Source of the DNA: Heterobilharzia americana
Taxonomy: Eukaryota > Platyhelminthes > Trematoda > Strigeidida > Schistosomatidae
Direction of reading: 5' to 3'
Length of the DNA: 64,000 nucleotides
NCBI GenBank assembly: GCA_944470555.2
Contig: OX104127.1
Location: forward strand, 55,336,140-55,400,139
The translations under genes were made by a program, and so were the position numbers. This document shows, piece by piece, positions 9,839 to 22,428 of the stretch. The notes under the pieces are model-generated. The model was not told the DNA's origin, made no database searches, and saw only the letters and a program-made list of their open reading frames with translations. How positions within the stretch are numbered: position 1 is the first letter of the stretch; every line of letters starts with the position of its first letter.

Positions 9839-11826
9839 AAATTATTATTATTACTTGTCTCTTGGGTTCCTAATAAAACATAAGGATTCAGTAGCACGTC
9901 TCCATTCCACTCTCTTCTCTCCAATCATTTCAACCTGGCTCCACGACAGCCAAGAAGCTCTCACTTCTTCCTCACATCATCTCCTCCATGTCAACCTCAG
10001 ACGCTCAACTCGTCGCTTCCCATAGGGGTTACACTCGAGGGCCTGATCTGGAGCGTGATGTCCCTTGTCGGTCTTCTCAGTGTATGACCAACCAATCTCC
10101 ACTCTCATCTTGTGCATATTTGATGAGTGATAGCTTCTTGGTTGGTTCGTCGCAGGGCCAGCGAAGGTTCATTGTTGCTTATTCTTATTATTCTCGCCAT
10201 CTGAGCTCCATCCTCAGTAACGAGTGAGGCAGCCTAGGTGGCAGTTGTTGATGGATATCTGTAGTTTGTTGGAAATGCCTTTCGTGACGCGCCGAGTCTG
10301 TCAAGCATCACAGAGAAGAAGTGACTTACTTGACTGGATTGGTGTTGAAAATCCGTATGTTGTTCCATATGCTGAGTACAGAAGATCTTCACACTGGTTT
10401 CAAGCTAATGAACGTCTGTCTTGCTTTTCCGATTCTGAATTTGACATCCACATCTGTGTCACCTGTAGTTGAAACAGTGCTGTCTAGATAGGTGAAAGAG
10501 ACTACTTCCTTTACATTTCTCCCCTTCATGGTGATTGGAGCTCGTTGTTGTTGGTAGTGGCGTTGGTTGGCTGTCATCATCACCTCTGTCTTCTCTACGT
10601 TCACTTGAATGTAGTCCCATCTTCGCTGCCCTGCCCTACCTCTTCTGTCAACTTGTTAGTTTTTACCCGTAGATCTTCGAGTTTGTGTGACATCGGACAT
10701 AAGTGATCATCGGGGAAATCCAAATCTCCTGGGTTCTTTTCCACAGTCCAGCGTATCCCTCTCTTCTCGCTCCTCACTGTTTGCTGCATGATCCAGTCCA
10801 GCCTAGTCTTCCACAATCAGGAATATCATTGGTGATAGTAGGCGGCAGCTTTGTTTTACTTCTGTCTTTACTTCAAAGGCATCACTGAGCTCAGCTTTCC
10901 ATTGTGAGTCACTTGGCATGTGGCATCTTCATATAGTTGTTGAATGAGGTTGATAAATGTTTGTGGTATTCCGTAGTTTTGAAGCAGTAGGTGCCAAATT
11001 ACTTCTTGGTTGACGCTGTCGAAGGCCTTCTCAAAGTCAATGAAGTTGAGGCAGAGAGCTGACTGCCATTCTATACTTTGTTCTATGATGATGCGTAGTG
11101 TAGTATTGCAATTTGGTCAGCACATGATTTGTACTTCCTGAGGCCAGCCAACCTGTTCTGGTCGTAGTTTTGAATCCAGTGCATCCTTTAGTCTCTCCAG
11201 GTTGATGCGGCTGAATATTCCGCTTGCCTTGGGTGAAATGGAGCATGATTCCGCACCAGTTCTTGCAAACACTTAGATTGCCCTTCTTCGGTAGTTTTGC
11301 AAGGTAGGTCTCCTTCCAATCAATCCGTAGGTACCTTCACTTCCTTCCGCAAATTCTGAAATAGTGGTGTGAGCATATCCACTGTTGTCACTGCGTCTGT
11401 TCTCAGTGTTTCTGGTGGGATTCAATCTGGTCCTGCTGCTTTCCCACATTTCAGTAGCTTTATGGCGTTCAGGACTTCGACTTTCGTTGAAGGATTTATG
11501 TTCACCTATAGTTCTGTGGGTGGACTGCTGGTGGTATTTGTGGACGAAGTGAAGTTGGTGGTCGATTCAAGAGATCTTGAAGTGGTCAGCTCATCGTTTC
11601 CTTTGTTTCCCTTCTTTGGTAATTAGATTCCCTTCATCATCTTTTATTGCTTTCATCTGTCCTATGTTGATCTCTTTCCAGATAGTAACCTGGTTATTTG
11701 ATACAATGTTGTCAGATCTCTCCTACGAGCCTGCAGCCTGTTCTGCTTCACTTACCAATGTGTCGTAGAAGTGTCTTTTGCCTTTGTGCACACTCTTCTT
11801 CACTTCTTTGTCGAGTGTTTTATACA
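9839..11826 (-). mobile_element. RTE-like (SR2-type) element, 5'-truncated, 2 kb
   Basis: Minus strand. The tail (AAT)n lies at 9,839-9,853, followed upstream by the C-terminal region, RT and the start of the EN-RT linker. RT landmarks include an LNFIDFEKAFDSVN-like motif near 11,020-11,060 and a TKLQYYT...-like tract near 11,100. The catalytic box reads FPDD where the family has FADD. Plus-strand open frames at 11,369-11,943 are antisense artefacts. Stops and frameshifts abound. Confidence 0.85.
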
Positions 11827-11839
11827 TTTTACTCAGAAA

Positions 11840-12360
11840 TGAATGGGGATTTTCAATTTGGAAGTATTATTCATCATGGACTGACATCGGTTGGGGAACC
11901 ATTGAAAATCTGGGAGCACCGGACAGCTGCTTCGTCTAAGTAGTATGGGACTTCTCGCAGTACGCACCTACGACCCAGCTAAGGTTGGAACTAAGGATCT
12001 TCAGGTTTCACATCGAATGCCTTAACCATTCAGCCACTGGGTCGGTTTACAGTGGTTCACAATCTCTAACTTCTGTCAATTCACAACATAGCGCAACTAT
12101 CATCCAAGGTCTTCAGTTAGCATCCACTTCACTTCCGACTTGTTGACTCCACAGGTTACGGCTTCTCATTAGAACTTCCTGATATCCATCTGGAAGCAAG
12201 TCACTAGTCAGCACCATACAGTAATGTATTTTTGAGATGAATGGGGATTTTTAATTTCGATGTAGTATTCGTCATGGACTGTCCAGTGCTTCCAGATTTT
12301 CAATGGTTCCCTAACTGATGTCAGTCCATGATGAATACTACTTGTAAATTAAATTCTTTT
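11840..12360. mobile_element. Hammerhead SINE family I, inverted compound unit
   Basis: A minus unit (about 11,840-12,215) carries tail, decayed ribozyme, B-box region and leader. It is followed by a second minus-strand tail (12,232-12,281) joined directly to a plus-strand tail (12,281-12,360), so 12,240-12,283 and 12,322-12,360 fold into a hairpin. The plus part starts within two bases of the expected ribozyme cleavage point (after GTC, 12,283). Confidence 0.65.
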
Positions 12361-13611
12361 GTCTGTATGTTTTCAGAAAGTAATCTTAAAGTGGAGCTTA
12401 CTTGAACTTCAGACGCTTTTGTCGGATTAGCTATGAAATAGAATTACTTAGGATGTTATTCAATCGTACGAGGAAACTGTACTGAAGAGAAAAGTTTGAG
12501 AGATTATTCACCGTTGAGGAAATTTTAATATGTTAATGGTTATCAGTAGAAGTTCATCTGTGGAACAGGACCTATATGAGATGTATCGATCAAAGTACAG
12601 CACAGTAGAGAAGATGACTATCCTTTTATAATTTGCCTTCAAAGATGATGAAACCTCTGCTAGTATCAAGTTCGTGCATAGAATAAAATGTACATCTACC
12701 TACCAAGTTGATTTGTTTGTCCTAGACAAATTTTTCTTTATGACATTCGAAAATTAACTCTAACTGCATCTAGGAATTTATATTTACATGCAAAACACCA
12801 CATTATTTAGAAATGAGAATAGGGTTTTCGCTTACATTTCTGACCACTTCCCAAAGGATTCAAGTTTAAGGTATTCACAAACGCATCACCTCATTATTGC
12901 TGGATACAGTATGAACAGCTTTAAATCATTCACACAGATCAGCAGATAAAGGAATCCAAGTGTATAACGTTTAGCCGATGCGGTGGACATCAAAAGAAAT
13001 AAATCAAATCTTTGGTATTCAAAAAACATGCAGTTCTGAGCTCACACTAGCCCGGAAATTTGTTTACAATATAGTGAATGCAAGCTTCCAACACGTGACT
13101 CTCTTTCGAATATTTTAACTGTATTTCAAACCCTACTTCTTTTTCTGGAAGCTACTCACCTTACGATTCAAGCTCTTATAAATTCAAGACACTCTTAGAG
13201 CTACGCAATCTCTGATAATTATTCTCCGCTCATCGCTTAACTTTCTCCTTCAAGAATATTCAGTGTTATAAGTAGGTAATCTTCAGCTCACATGTTTAAC
13301 GATCCTCATGACGCTAATAATTTACATTACTCATTATCTGAGTTACTGGTTGGCCTTGTCAGTAACTTTTTGTCAACTCGATACAAGTAGTTTCAGTTCT
13401 GATGATGTCTAGATTACGATATTATTCTGTTTGTAGGTAGCTAGGGGGAATCTTAAGTATAAAACAAACACGAGCTTGTATTATGAATCTTTGTTTATTG
13501 TTTCCCAGCTTCTCAATCACCACAATCACCTGACCCTATCGATTAACAATAGAGAATTTTTAATGGTGGTACTTTGGAGATTACATTTTTCACACGCCTA
13601 TTGGTGATACA
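12361..13611. other. Unassigned AT-rich sequence
   Basis: No gene recognised. The only structure noticed is the unnamed repeat at 13,322-13,383, inverted relative to 9,600-9,660. Confidence 0.4.
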
Positions 13612-13880
13612 GAGTGAAAGATGAATTGCCTAGACTGGGAACTTCCTGCTGCGTATATCAGTTGAACTGTTGCTATGGAGTCGGTTTTGTCGGCTACCGC
13701 ACCAGGAAATTCGAACACCTTCCATATTAGTCAAATAAAGGTTTAGTAAAGATCATCACCAGCCTCATAATACCATGCATGATTTGAACAAACCATAAAG
13801 TCGATATGAATTAATGTTATTACATTCTTTACCAGGTTCCCATCAACTTCCAAAAAGCATAGAGCTCCTACTGTAGAAGT
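13612..13880. repeat. Unnamed dispersed repeat, copy 1
   Basis: Shares an ordered series of blocks with 16,400-16,700 in the same orientation: AACTTCCTGCTG, CTATGGAG, GTCGGC, CGAACACCTT, then CAAACCAT and CATCAACTT. A third short copy of the start (GAAAGATaAATTGC.CAGACTGG) lies at 14,048-14,100. No coding motif is visible; the family is not one I can name. Confidence 0.55.
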
Positions 13881-14047
13881 AATAGCAATCAGAAGTAAAC
13901 AACTCGAGTTGTATGTTCCAAAATAAGTAAGTATGCCAATACATCTACCTTGGTACGACTCAAGACTCATGAATTCTTTAGTACTCTAACCTAGGTAATC
14001 TGATTTTCTAAGTTTCAGATTACGTTTTCCGCAGTCTCAGTGGTATC

Positions 14048-14100
14048 ATCGAGATTGAAAGATAAATTGCTCAGACTGGCCACTTCTTGCAGTATTTCGT
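14048..14100. repeat. Unnamed dispersed repeat, short copy
   Basis: About 50 bases resembling the start of the repeat at 13,612 (ATTGAAAGATAAATTGCTCAG versus AGTGAAAGATGAATTGCCTAG). Confidence 0.5.
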
Positions 14101-14286
14101 GAATTCTCATCAGCTACTTTACAGACTATAGATTATAATGTTTATGATGAACAATATGTTATGTAACTTACTGGCTTAAATCAACAGGAATGTTGTGATT
14201 GAGATGAAAGGTAAAAGAGATTCAGGTTTCACTGACATTGGTAAACTTGTTAAAACTAGTCAAAGGTCAACAATTTATAAAATAAA

Positions 14287-14288
<2 letters not shown>

Positions 14289-14360
<72 letters not shown>
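14289..14360. repeat. (AT)36 microsatellite
   Basis: 72 uninterrupted bases of alternating AT. Confidence 0.98.
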
Positions 14361-14363
<3 letters not shown>

Positions 14364-14639
14364 AAAGGGTTGTATTTGATGTTATTCTAGAATTGATAAA
14401 AACGGATGTCATGGTTTAGAAAATGTAATTAAAAGTCAACAAGTTTTCGTTATATTGAGCAACAAGATGAATACAACTCAGAAAGTGAAAGTAGGTTTTC
14501 AAATGGATCAAAAAATTAAGTGAAAAAAAGTTAGGGTTATGAGGTTATGAAGTTTTTTATTTGTAAATTTAGGCGATTAAAATAGTTAGGTAGTGTAAAA
14601 CTGAGAGCAGTATCTTTCTGAATACAAACACCAGGTTTA

Positions 14640-14764
14640 AGTCATTTTAATTGCATGATCCTAATCAAGTCACGAATGCACACTGCTCAGGAGTCCCACG
14701 CTAGAACGAAACGGCTATCAAGTGTTTCCAAGTTTCCAATGTTTCTCTAACTGATATCAGTCTA
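14640..14764 (+). mobile_element. Hammerhead SINE family I, left half (split by a PLE)
   Basis: Contains a ribozyme segment (CACTGCTCAGGAGTCCC...GAACGAAACGGCTATC) with core G5 changed to C, then the tail up to CTGATATCAGTCTA. The SINE tail resumes at 16,255 with GATATCAGTCTATGATGAATACC. The 12 bases GATATCAGTCTA are present on both sides of the inserted PLE. Confidence 0.85.
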
Positions 14765-16254
14765 GTCTTGGTTGTATTGTGTTCTCTGAGGGACTGCGTT
14801 GTTTAATCGTGAAGCTTTCATCGTCTCGCTTCTAGACGACAACATCAACACTAACTTCAGTATGAAGTGGGCTCTCAGTATCTCTCCGTCAGTGAATGAC
14901 TTAGTAGATTGCTCTGATGATGTGATCTATGATTGGTTATTTCCTTTGATTACTCTGTCATTAACTGACTATATAGACTTTGCTGTTGGTTGTTCCTCTG
15001 CTTCAACTCTCACCTTCCTGTCGTTTATCATTTTCCTCATTGGTTGATAGATTGGGTCTATGTGTATACATCTGTTGATTGCTGATTGACTGACTGACTG
15101 ACCTGAATACCAAGCTTCTAGGAGTTCTCTGACATTCTTTGTGTTTCCTCTCTCCGTCCAACATTCCCACATTGTCCAAATTGAATTCATGTCCATAGTT
15201 GTTATCCACGTGGATTGACCGACGAGTGATGAAATGTTGTGTGTGTGTGTGTGTGTGTCTGTGTGTGTGACGTTTAACAGACAGCCACTTGGTGTTCATG
15301 TAGAGGAAGGTGAAGAGGGCGACCACTTTGTCCAATGTAGTATTGACTAGAGTTATTCCAGTTGATTTTGTAAATGATATTTTTGGTTTGTCTTGTTTGG
15401 TTGTTGAATCCTTTGGTGTGTATAATAGTGTATGGAGGGAATTTGTTGGTTTATGAGTGACCACACCGATTCAAAGTGGTCTCAGTAATCTTGTCGTGAT
15501 TTCTGATATATTCTTTATGTATGGTAGGACGATGAGTTTGTTGATTTTTGTCGATGACTTTGTAGTTGGTGATTTATGGGATATGCATCTTGTGATGAAG
15601 TTTCGTGGGTAGCTGTTCCTTTTTAGGGTGGACATCAAGTAATTTTCTTCGTTTCTCCTTGAAGTTGTTGTGCTGCAGTGTGTTCTCGCTCTTTTGAATA
15701 CAGTCTGCACGCAAATGATTTCATGTTGTTGGGTTGTTACTATTGCAGTTGAGGATTTGGTCAGTGTGTGTTGGCTTCCTGTACTCTTGGGTTTCCCGCT
15801 TTCCAGCATTTGTCCAACTGATTAAAACATCCAGGAATGGTCGTTGGTTGTTTGACTCTTTATACATTGTGAATTTCATGTCACTGAAAACGTTATTGAT
15901 CAAATTGTGGGTGTTTTCTATATCATCTTTTTTAATGATGACAAAAGTGTCGTCCACATAGCGAATCCAGAATTTTGGTTTGATCACATGTAGGATGATG
16001 GCTTCCAGTCTCTGCATCACTGCTTCTGCGATTAGTCAGGATATCAGTGATTCCATTGGACTTCCTTTCATCTGTTTGCATATCTTGCCGTTGAATTGGA
16101 AGTATATTGTCATGCAAAGGTGGATGAGTTCCATCAGGCTTGGACATTTGAGTTTTGTGGGTTCTGAAAGGTTAGTGTCTTCATTGGGCAGGGAGAGATC
16201 GTTTCATTGGCCAATTGAGGTTCGATGGATGTGTTTAGTGCTGTGACATCGAAG
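14765..16254 (-). mobile_element. Penelope-like element (family Q) inserted in a SINE, 12-bp TSD
   Basis: Minus-strand PLE of 1.49 kb, truncated inside its RT. It starts near 16,250 with an FDVTALNTSI-like RT motif, then a GSPM-like block, then the catalytic YVDDTF (about 15,943-15,960, intact), and an FLDVLISW/EYRKPTHTDQ tract. A GIY-YIG endonuclease block follows (YYIGQSGRP...HEHQV, about 15,290-15,350). The PLE C-terminal tail (GHEFNLDNVGMLDGE-like) is next and a non-coding end finishes at 14,765. At least two frameshifts break the ORF. A GT repeat (15,239-15,269) has expanded in the endonuclease tail and is absent from the sister copy at 56,672-57,732. Confidence 0.9.
15239..15269. repeat. 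(GT)n microsatellite inside PLE
   Basis: About fifteen GT units with one CT interruption. On the coding strand it reads as repeated TH codons. Confidence 0.95.
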
Positions 16255-16310
16255 GATATCAGTCTATGATGAATACCAAACTGAAATCAATAAATGAGGC
16301 ATCTTATTGT
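16255..16310 (+). mobile_element. Hammerhead SINE family I, right half (tail) after PLE insertion
   Basis: Begins with the duplicated GATATCAGTCTA and continues with the normal SINE tail (TGATGAATACCAAACTGAAATCAATAAA). It completes the copy that starts at 14,640. Confidence 0.85.
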
Positions 16311-16399
16311 ATAGGTTGTAAAGCAGCTGAGGAGAATCCATGAAATACATTCCTTCTGATCTTGCCTTCATTGTTCTTCTTGCTTTATTCTAAATTGTA

Positions 16400-16700
16400 A
16401 GAGCAAAGAACTTCATGAACTTCCTGCTGTGTTTATGAAATCAAGTGCCCCTATGGAGGCAGTTAAGTCGGCCACTGCTCTAGGAATTTATTTTCTTGTG
16501 CTCACGAACACCTTTGAACGTGGTAGTGCAAAGGTAGGGTAAGCACTATTACCAGCTTCATATTGGCACACTTAGTTAAAACAAACCATTAGGTGGATGT
16601 GAATAAGTCGTTTTCCATTATTTACGAAGTTCTCATCAACTTGTCAAAAAGTACATAGTCATGAGTCCTTCAGAATGCAGAATCAGGTGCAATCATGAGT
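16400..16700. repeat. Unnamed dispersed repeat, copy 2
   Basis: Same-orientation, diverged copy of 13,612-13,880; see that entry for the shared blocks. Confidence 0.55.
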
Positions 16701-18699
16701 TATCAAAAAGGATATTCTTTGTCCACTCATGTGACTTTGGAATGATAATAATTGACGGTTATTCGTTTCCACGCATTATTCAGTGCTACTGTATAGCTTC
16801 AGTAAATGAAGTCTTCGAAATGATAATTTTCTTCACTGTTATATCCTTATTTTATTAATGAAAGCGTAGATTGGAAAAAAGGTTTAGGGGTCAACAGATC
16901 TTTTGTACTTGGATTTATAGGGGAAATAAACAAATTACAACAGTAGTATTGAATTCAAACAACACCGAAGTAAACATTGGAAGGTAGGAATTCAATGCTA
17001 GCCAATATAGTCTATGCCAGAACCACACACAGACTTGTAACACTCCACATGAATGTCAAATTTGTCCAATTAACTACTAGGACGTTGGTAAGATATGTGA
17101 ATCTGAATAAAAATACGTTAGATATGTTTCAAGGTTTTAAAGATATCCGAGAAATTAACCCACAACAGGAAAATCAAGATTAAGAGGAATGTGAACGGAG
17201 AGGGAAAAGTACTTATTCAACGCATCCAAAGTATTTCGTATGCCCTAAATTATCAAGATTAATTACCTGATACCTACATGAATACTGATCAAGATTTTAC
17301 CAGGTAGTTTTGTAAATATTGTGCACCAAGCGAAAAGCTGACATTACAATATAAGTTTTATCTGTACAAATCTCAACATGTTTGAATCAGTAATTCCAAC
17401 GTTCCACACGGAAATCTAGTCAAGCCTTAACAGAGAAATAACCAAAATCTACACTAACTGGTCAAACAATTTTCAGTTAAATCATAATGCCCAATTTTGT
17501 CTGGATTGAGATTGTTTTTCAGTATTCACTGTGCACTGAAATGAGTGATGCATGAATTTAAGACTGTGTGTGTGTGCGCTGTATTTCAGTCACGTACTAA
17601 TACAACATAAAATAGGTCATAAGTGTCATCATTGTCAGTGCATGAAGATTATATATATGCGGAGAAAAAAAATTTTAAGATATACATGCCAGAATAAACT
17701 GATGTTTTTTAGGTTAGAGCTGAAGAAGCAAGGACTAGACTTTCGTATGAAACGTTGGAATTATCTATTTCAAACACTCCAAATTTATGCCAATATAATA
17801 ACATATAATAGTTTCACGTCCTTTATTTTTAAACCTGGAATCCTATTTTGATATGAGCTGCCATATAAACAATATATACGTAAGAAAATGTGTTATTCTT
17901 AGGTATGCTGACTGTCTTAAGAGTACATCTCACCTTCAAAAGAGATAAACGCTTCACATCATACATGATAAATTTATTTCCTGATTACTTCTTATTGGTC
18001 CATTAAGATGACTCTTGTGTGTAAAAATCTTGGGCGGAAATCGAGTAACTTTATCGCTAAAAGCACTGACACGTATCATGAATCTATGACAATAGAAAAA
18101 TGTGGTGCTTATTTTGAACAAGTTAACAAATTTCTTAAATGAAACTACTTTGGTAAGCATCATGACTTTTGATCTTACCTATATGATTTCCACCAGGAAG
18201 CTTGTTGACACCATAGTTGAGCAGTTGAATAAACGTACTCAACCAAGACAAATTTGAATGTGGGCAATACAGTTAATGAAATTACTCATAAGCTGATCGG
18301 CGATAGTGAAGTGAAATGAAGAACCATTCGTTTGTTAAAAGAAAATATGTATTTTGCTTTTAGATGTAACATCCCAACTGTACTTTTGCAGTAGGTTATA
18401 ATACAAAACATACACAGATATACGTTAGTCATTGGGGATTAAGAATATGAGACGGTAATCAAACCATAAGCAGAATGAGAAGGAAAGCAGTAGACGCTAA
18501 ACTTGAACGGACCTATTATTCATCAAAGAACATATTTATTGGTTAACATTTTCATAGGAATTTTCTTGATGGTAAGTCACCACATTTACATTTTAGTGTA
18601 TATGTTACTCAAACAGTCTCCATTACACGGCTGTTTACTTGCTCATGAGAAAATGCTTCCCTTATTTACAATTTTTTAAGTTGAATACCGTTCCAGCCC
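16701..18699. other. Long stretch without recognisable genes
   Basis: Open frames of 60-99 codons occur (e.g. 16,977-17,183 and 17,552-17,851, plus strand). None shows a domain, signal peptide or element motif that I recognise, and chance frames of that size are expected. Possibly intergenic or intronic. Confidence 0.4.
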
Positions 18700-18890
18700 A
18701 GTAATTAAATAGTAAAATGGTAACCACGATACCTGAAGATTCTGGATTCGGTCCACGCTTATCCCTTCGAGTGAACAGCCGAGGAATCACACATTACGAC
18801 AAAAAAAGCTGTCCAGTGTGTCCATATTACCAATGGCTATCCAACTGAATCCAGTCAGTGAGGAATACCACCTTGAAATCAACCGTCCAC
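18700..18890 (+). mobile_element. Decayed hammerhead SINE family I
   Basis: Weak B box (GATTCGGTCC), a ribozyme remnant ending AAAGCTGTCCAGTGTGTCC, and the tail CCAACTGAATCCAGTCAGTGAGGAATACCACCTTGAAATCAA. No intact core. Confidence 0.6.
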
Positions 18891-19044
18891 AAAAACTTCT
18901 AAGTTGAATAAGAGGAACTTCATCTGCTCCAATAAAATGTCATTCATTTGAAAAACGCTTTTAGGAGAGGAATGCATATACTGTTAACTACCAGAAATTA
19001 CAACCTCGACTGGTTAACTAGTTCACTAGTTTACTAGCCAGTCC

Positions 19045-22000
19045 TAATACCGGGTAAAGAGGGAAGGTGGGCATAGGACTAGCAACCTTACCCCGTAAAA
19101 CCAATCCAATCGCTACAGAAACTTCAAACCACAAGGAAAACATAAAAACAAACTTATTTCTCGCTGAAGTCGAGGAGACGAAATGAGGTCAGTTGGCTGA
19201 AAGTCTTTGAGAAGCCAATTGGCTGATTTCTCTTCTCTTCTCTGCATGAAAGCAAAAGTAAACATGGAGACATGCAATGTCTGCATAATGTTTGAAGCTG
19301 ACTGACAAGACTGTCCAGATTAGAAAAGAGATGAGAAGCTACAGCACAGAAGTGCTAGGAATCTGCGAAAGCAGGTGGAATGGAAGTGGACTCTCCAAAC
19401 TATCAACTGGAGAGTCAATAATCTACTCCGATATTGTCACCCAGATGACAACGACGAGCACACTGAGTTCTCGAGTGGTTATCATGATGTCTCAAGCAGC
19501 ATCGAAGGCTCTCATACAGTGGAAACTAATCTTCTTCACGGTCAGGATCATAACACCAAGATTCAAGTGAAAAGGAAGAGAGGTGACAATCATACAATGC
19601 TACCCTGTGCACCTATAAATAATGGAGATCAAGAGGAGAAGCAGAAAGTCTACAGACAGCTGCAATCAATAGTGATCAAGACGCCACCTCAGTTGGCGAC
19701 ATCGAAATTTATTCTAATGGGTGAAGTGGTATGAATGCCAAACTCGGGGCAGAAAACACAGGAAGAGAACTAACTATGGGTCGACAAGCACTCAGTGGAA
19801 TGGACGAGAATGGAGAACTGTTTGCAGACTCCTTCTCATTCAAAGACTTGGCAATCGGAGGCGAGGCACTGTGTTCAAGCACAAGGATATCCACAAAGCG
19901 AGCAACATGGATTTCACCAGACAACAGGACACACACCACACTAAAGGTCAGATCGACTTCATCTCAATGTGAAGAGAGTGGAGATGCAGCCTACTGGACA
20001 CAAGATCAAGAAGGGGAGCAGATATAAGTTCACACGACTCACCACTATCTAGTGCAAGAAACCTACCTTCCAAATCAAGTTAAAAGCCTTCAAGGAAGTT
20101 GGTGATAGATGACCACAGTTCAAGTTGAACACCCAGAACAGAAACTGAACTGAAGTATGGAACTACAGAGGACATTTTCACGTCTGTCATCAAGAAAACA
20201 AGGGAGATATAGAGCGACATCTCTGAAGAAACCTGTGTGGATGGACACTGGAACTCTTTGAAAGCTATGTGGAAATAAACCCTCGTACCGTGTTAGGGAG
20301 GAAGAAGAAGAAGCAAGGGAAGTAATGGATCTTGACGGACACATGGAATTTGATAGAGGAGGAAGAGGAAGATGGTAAAGCAGAAGATGAACCAGTGCAA
20401 GGATGAACAACGAGTAAAGGAACTGAACACAACCTGTAAAACACCACACCGCAAAAAGGAGTGAAGAAGCGTGTGCACAAAGGCAAAAGACACTTCTATG
20501 ACACATTGGCAAGTGAAACAGAACAGGCTGCCTGCTCGTAGGAGAGACCTGACAACATTGTATCAAATAACCAGGTTACTATCTGGAAGGAGATCAACAT
20601 AGGACAGATGAAAGCAATAAAAGATGATGAAGGGAATCTAATTACCAAAGAAGGGAAACAAAGGAAACGATGAGCTGACCACTTCAAAATCTCTTGAATC
20701 GACCACCAACTGCACTTCGTCCACAAATACCACCAGCAGTCCACCCACAGAACTATAGATGAACATAAATCCTTCAACGAAAGCCAAAGTCCTGAATGCC
20801 ATAAAGCTAGTGAAATGTGGGAAGGCAGCAGGACCAGATTGAATCCTGCAGAAGCACAGAGAACAGATGCAGTGACAACAGCGGATATGCTCACACCACT
20901 ATTTCAGAATTTGTGGAAGGAAGTGAAGGTACCTACCGATTGATTGGAAGGGGCTGTCTTGTAAAACTTCCAAAGAAGGGAGACATAAGCCTTTGCAAGA
21001 ACTGGCGAGGAGTGATGCTCCTGTTCTTGTCCACTCACAGCAAGCAAAGTATTAGGTCGCATCAACCTGGAGAGACTAAAGGATGCACTGGATTGAAAAT
21101 TACGACTAAAACAGGTTGGTTGGCTGGCTGGCTTCAGGAAGTACAAATCATGTGCGGATCAACTTGCAATACTACGCATCGTCATAGAACATAGCGTAGA
21201 ATGGTAGTCAATTCATCTCAACCTCAACTTCATCCATTTTGAAAAGTCTTTCGATAGAGTCAACCGAGAAGGAATTCGTCAGGCAGCTGCTTCAATACCA
21301 CGGTTTTAGTGTCACAAACCTTTATCAACCTCATTCAGCAGCTATATGCGAAGACCACATGCCAAGTGATCCATATTGGGAAGCTCAGTGATGTCTTTGA
21401 AGTAAAAACAGTGGTAAGACAAGGTTGCTGCTTACTACCACTGAAGATCTCCCTGATTGTATTGGGCTGCATTACGCAGCAAACTGTGAGGAGCGAGAAG
21501 ACGGGCAAACGCTGCTTGACCGACGAAAGAAGCCTAGAAGATTTGGATTTTGCCAACAATGATGATTTATGTTTAATGTAGCAAGAACTCGAAGATCTAC
21601 AGGCAAAAACTAACAAGTTGACAAAACAGGCAGGGTAACAAAGACGGGAATTCAAGTGAATGTCGAGAAGACAGAGGTGATAAAGATATCCAACCAACAA
21701 CAGCATCAACAACAAGCATCAATCACCATCAACGGGAGAAACCTAAAGGAAATTGTCTCTTTCACCAACACCTACCTAGACAGACAGCATAGTTTTAACT
21801 ACAGGTAGCGGCACAGGTAGAGATTAGGACGTCAAAGCCAGGATCGGAAAGACAGCAAGGTAGCAAGACAGACCTTCTGCATTAATCTGAAATCATTAAG
21901 GAGATCTACTGCACTCAGCATAAACAACAACATCCGGATTTCCAACACTAATGCCAATTCAGTGCTGCTATATGGTTCAGAAACTTGGCATGTCACGAAA

Positions 22001-22387
22001 AGCGCTATTAACAAACTACAGACATTCATCAACAGCTGCCGCCTACGCTATTCACTGAAGTTCAGATGGGTAGAAAGAAAAAGCAAGAAGGAACTCTGGC
22101 TGGCTGGCCCTGCGACGAACCAACGAAGTATGAACCTATCGCTCAACAAATATGCAAAAGGATGTGGAAATGGATTCGGCATACGCTGAGAAAACCAATC
22201 GGGAACATCACACTCCAGGCCATCGAGTTGAATGCAAAGAGAAAAAACGACGAGCCGGGCGTCTGCGGTGAGGAAGAAATGAAAGCTTCTGGGCAGTGGT
22301 GGAGCGAGGTCGTAAAGACTGCAGGGAAGAGAGTGAAATTTTAAACGTGCTACTGAGGCCCTATGTTCCACCAGGAACCCAAGGGAC

Positions 22388-22428
<41 letters not shown>
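19045..22428 (+). mobile_element. RTE-like (SR2-type) element, nearly full length but inactive
   Basis: About 3.4 kb. Possible 5' region 19,045-19,260 (weak). The APE-type endonuclease runs 19,265-20,100, with an EVLGICESRWNGSG motif (19,344 onward) and an MNAKLGAENTGRE tract (19,731 onward). The linker spans 20,100-20,780 and the RT 20,780-21,600, with DFEKAFD- and GKLSDVFEVKT-like motifs. The C-terminal part (VLLYGSETW, KLQTFIN) spans 21,900-22,340, then the CCACTAGGAACCC-type 3' UTR and an (AAT)n tail to 22,428. The RT box reads FANND instead of FADD. A 5-base tandem duplication (19,858-19,867) and other small indels shift the endonuclease frame; the minus-strand copy at the window end shares them. 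Minus-strand open frames at 20,120-20,894 are antisense. Confidence 0.88.

Noticed and set aside
17552..17851. 99-codon plus-strand frame as a gene
   Set aside because: No domain, no homology I can see, AT-rich; frames of this length occur by chance here.
20120..20894. Minus-strand frames of 66-148 codons with serine/leucine-rich, membrane-like sequence
   Set aside because: Antisense of the RTE endonuclease-RT linker; the same frames reappear antisense to the copy at 62,466-63,300.
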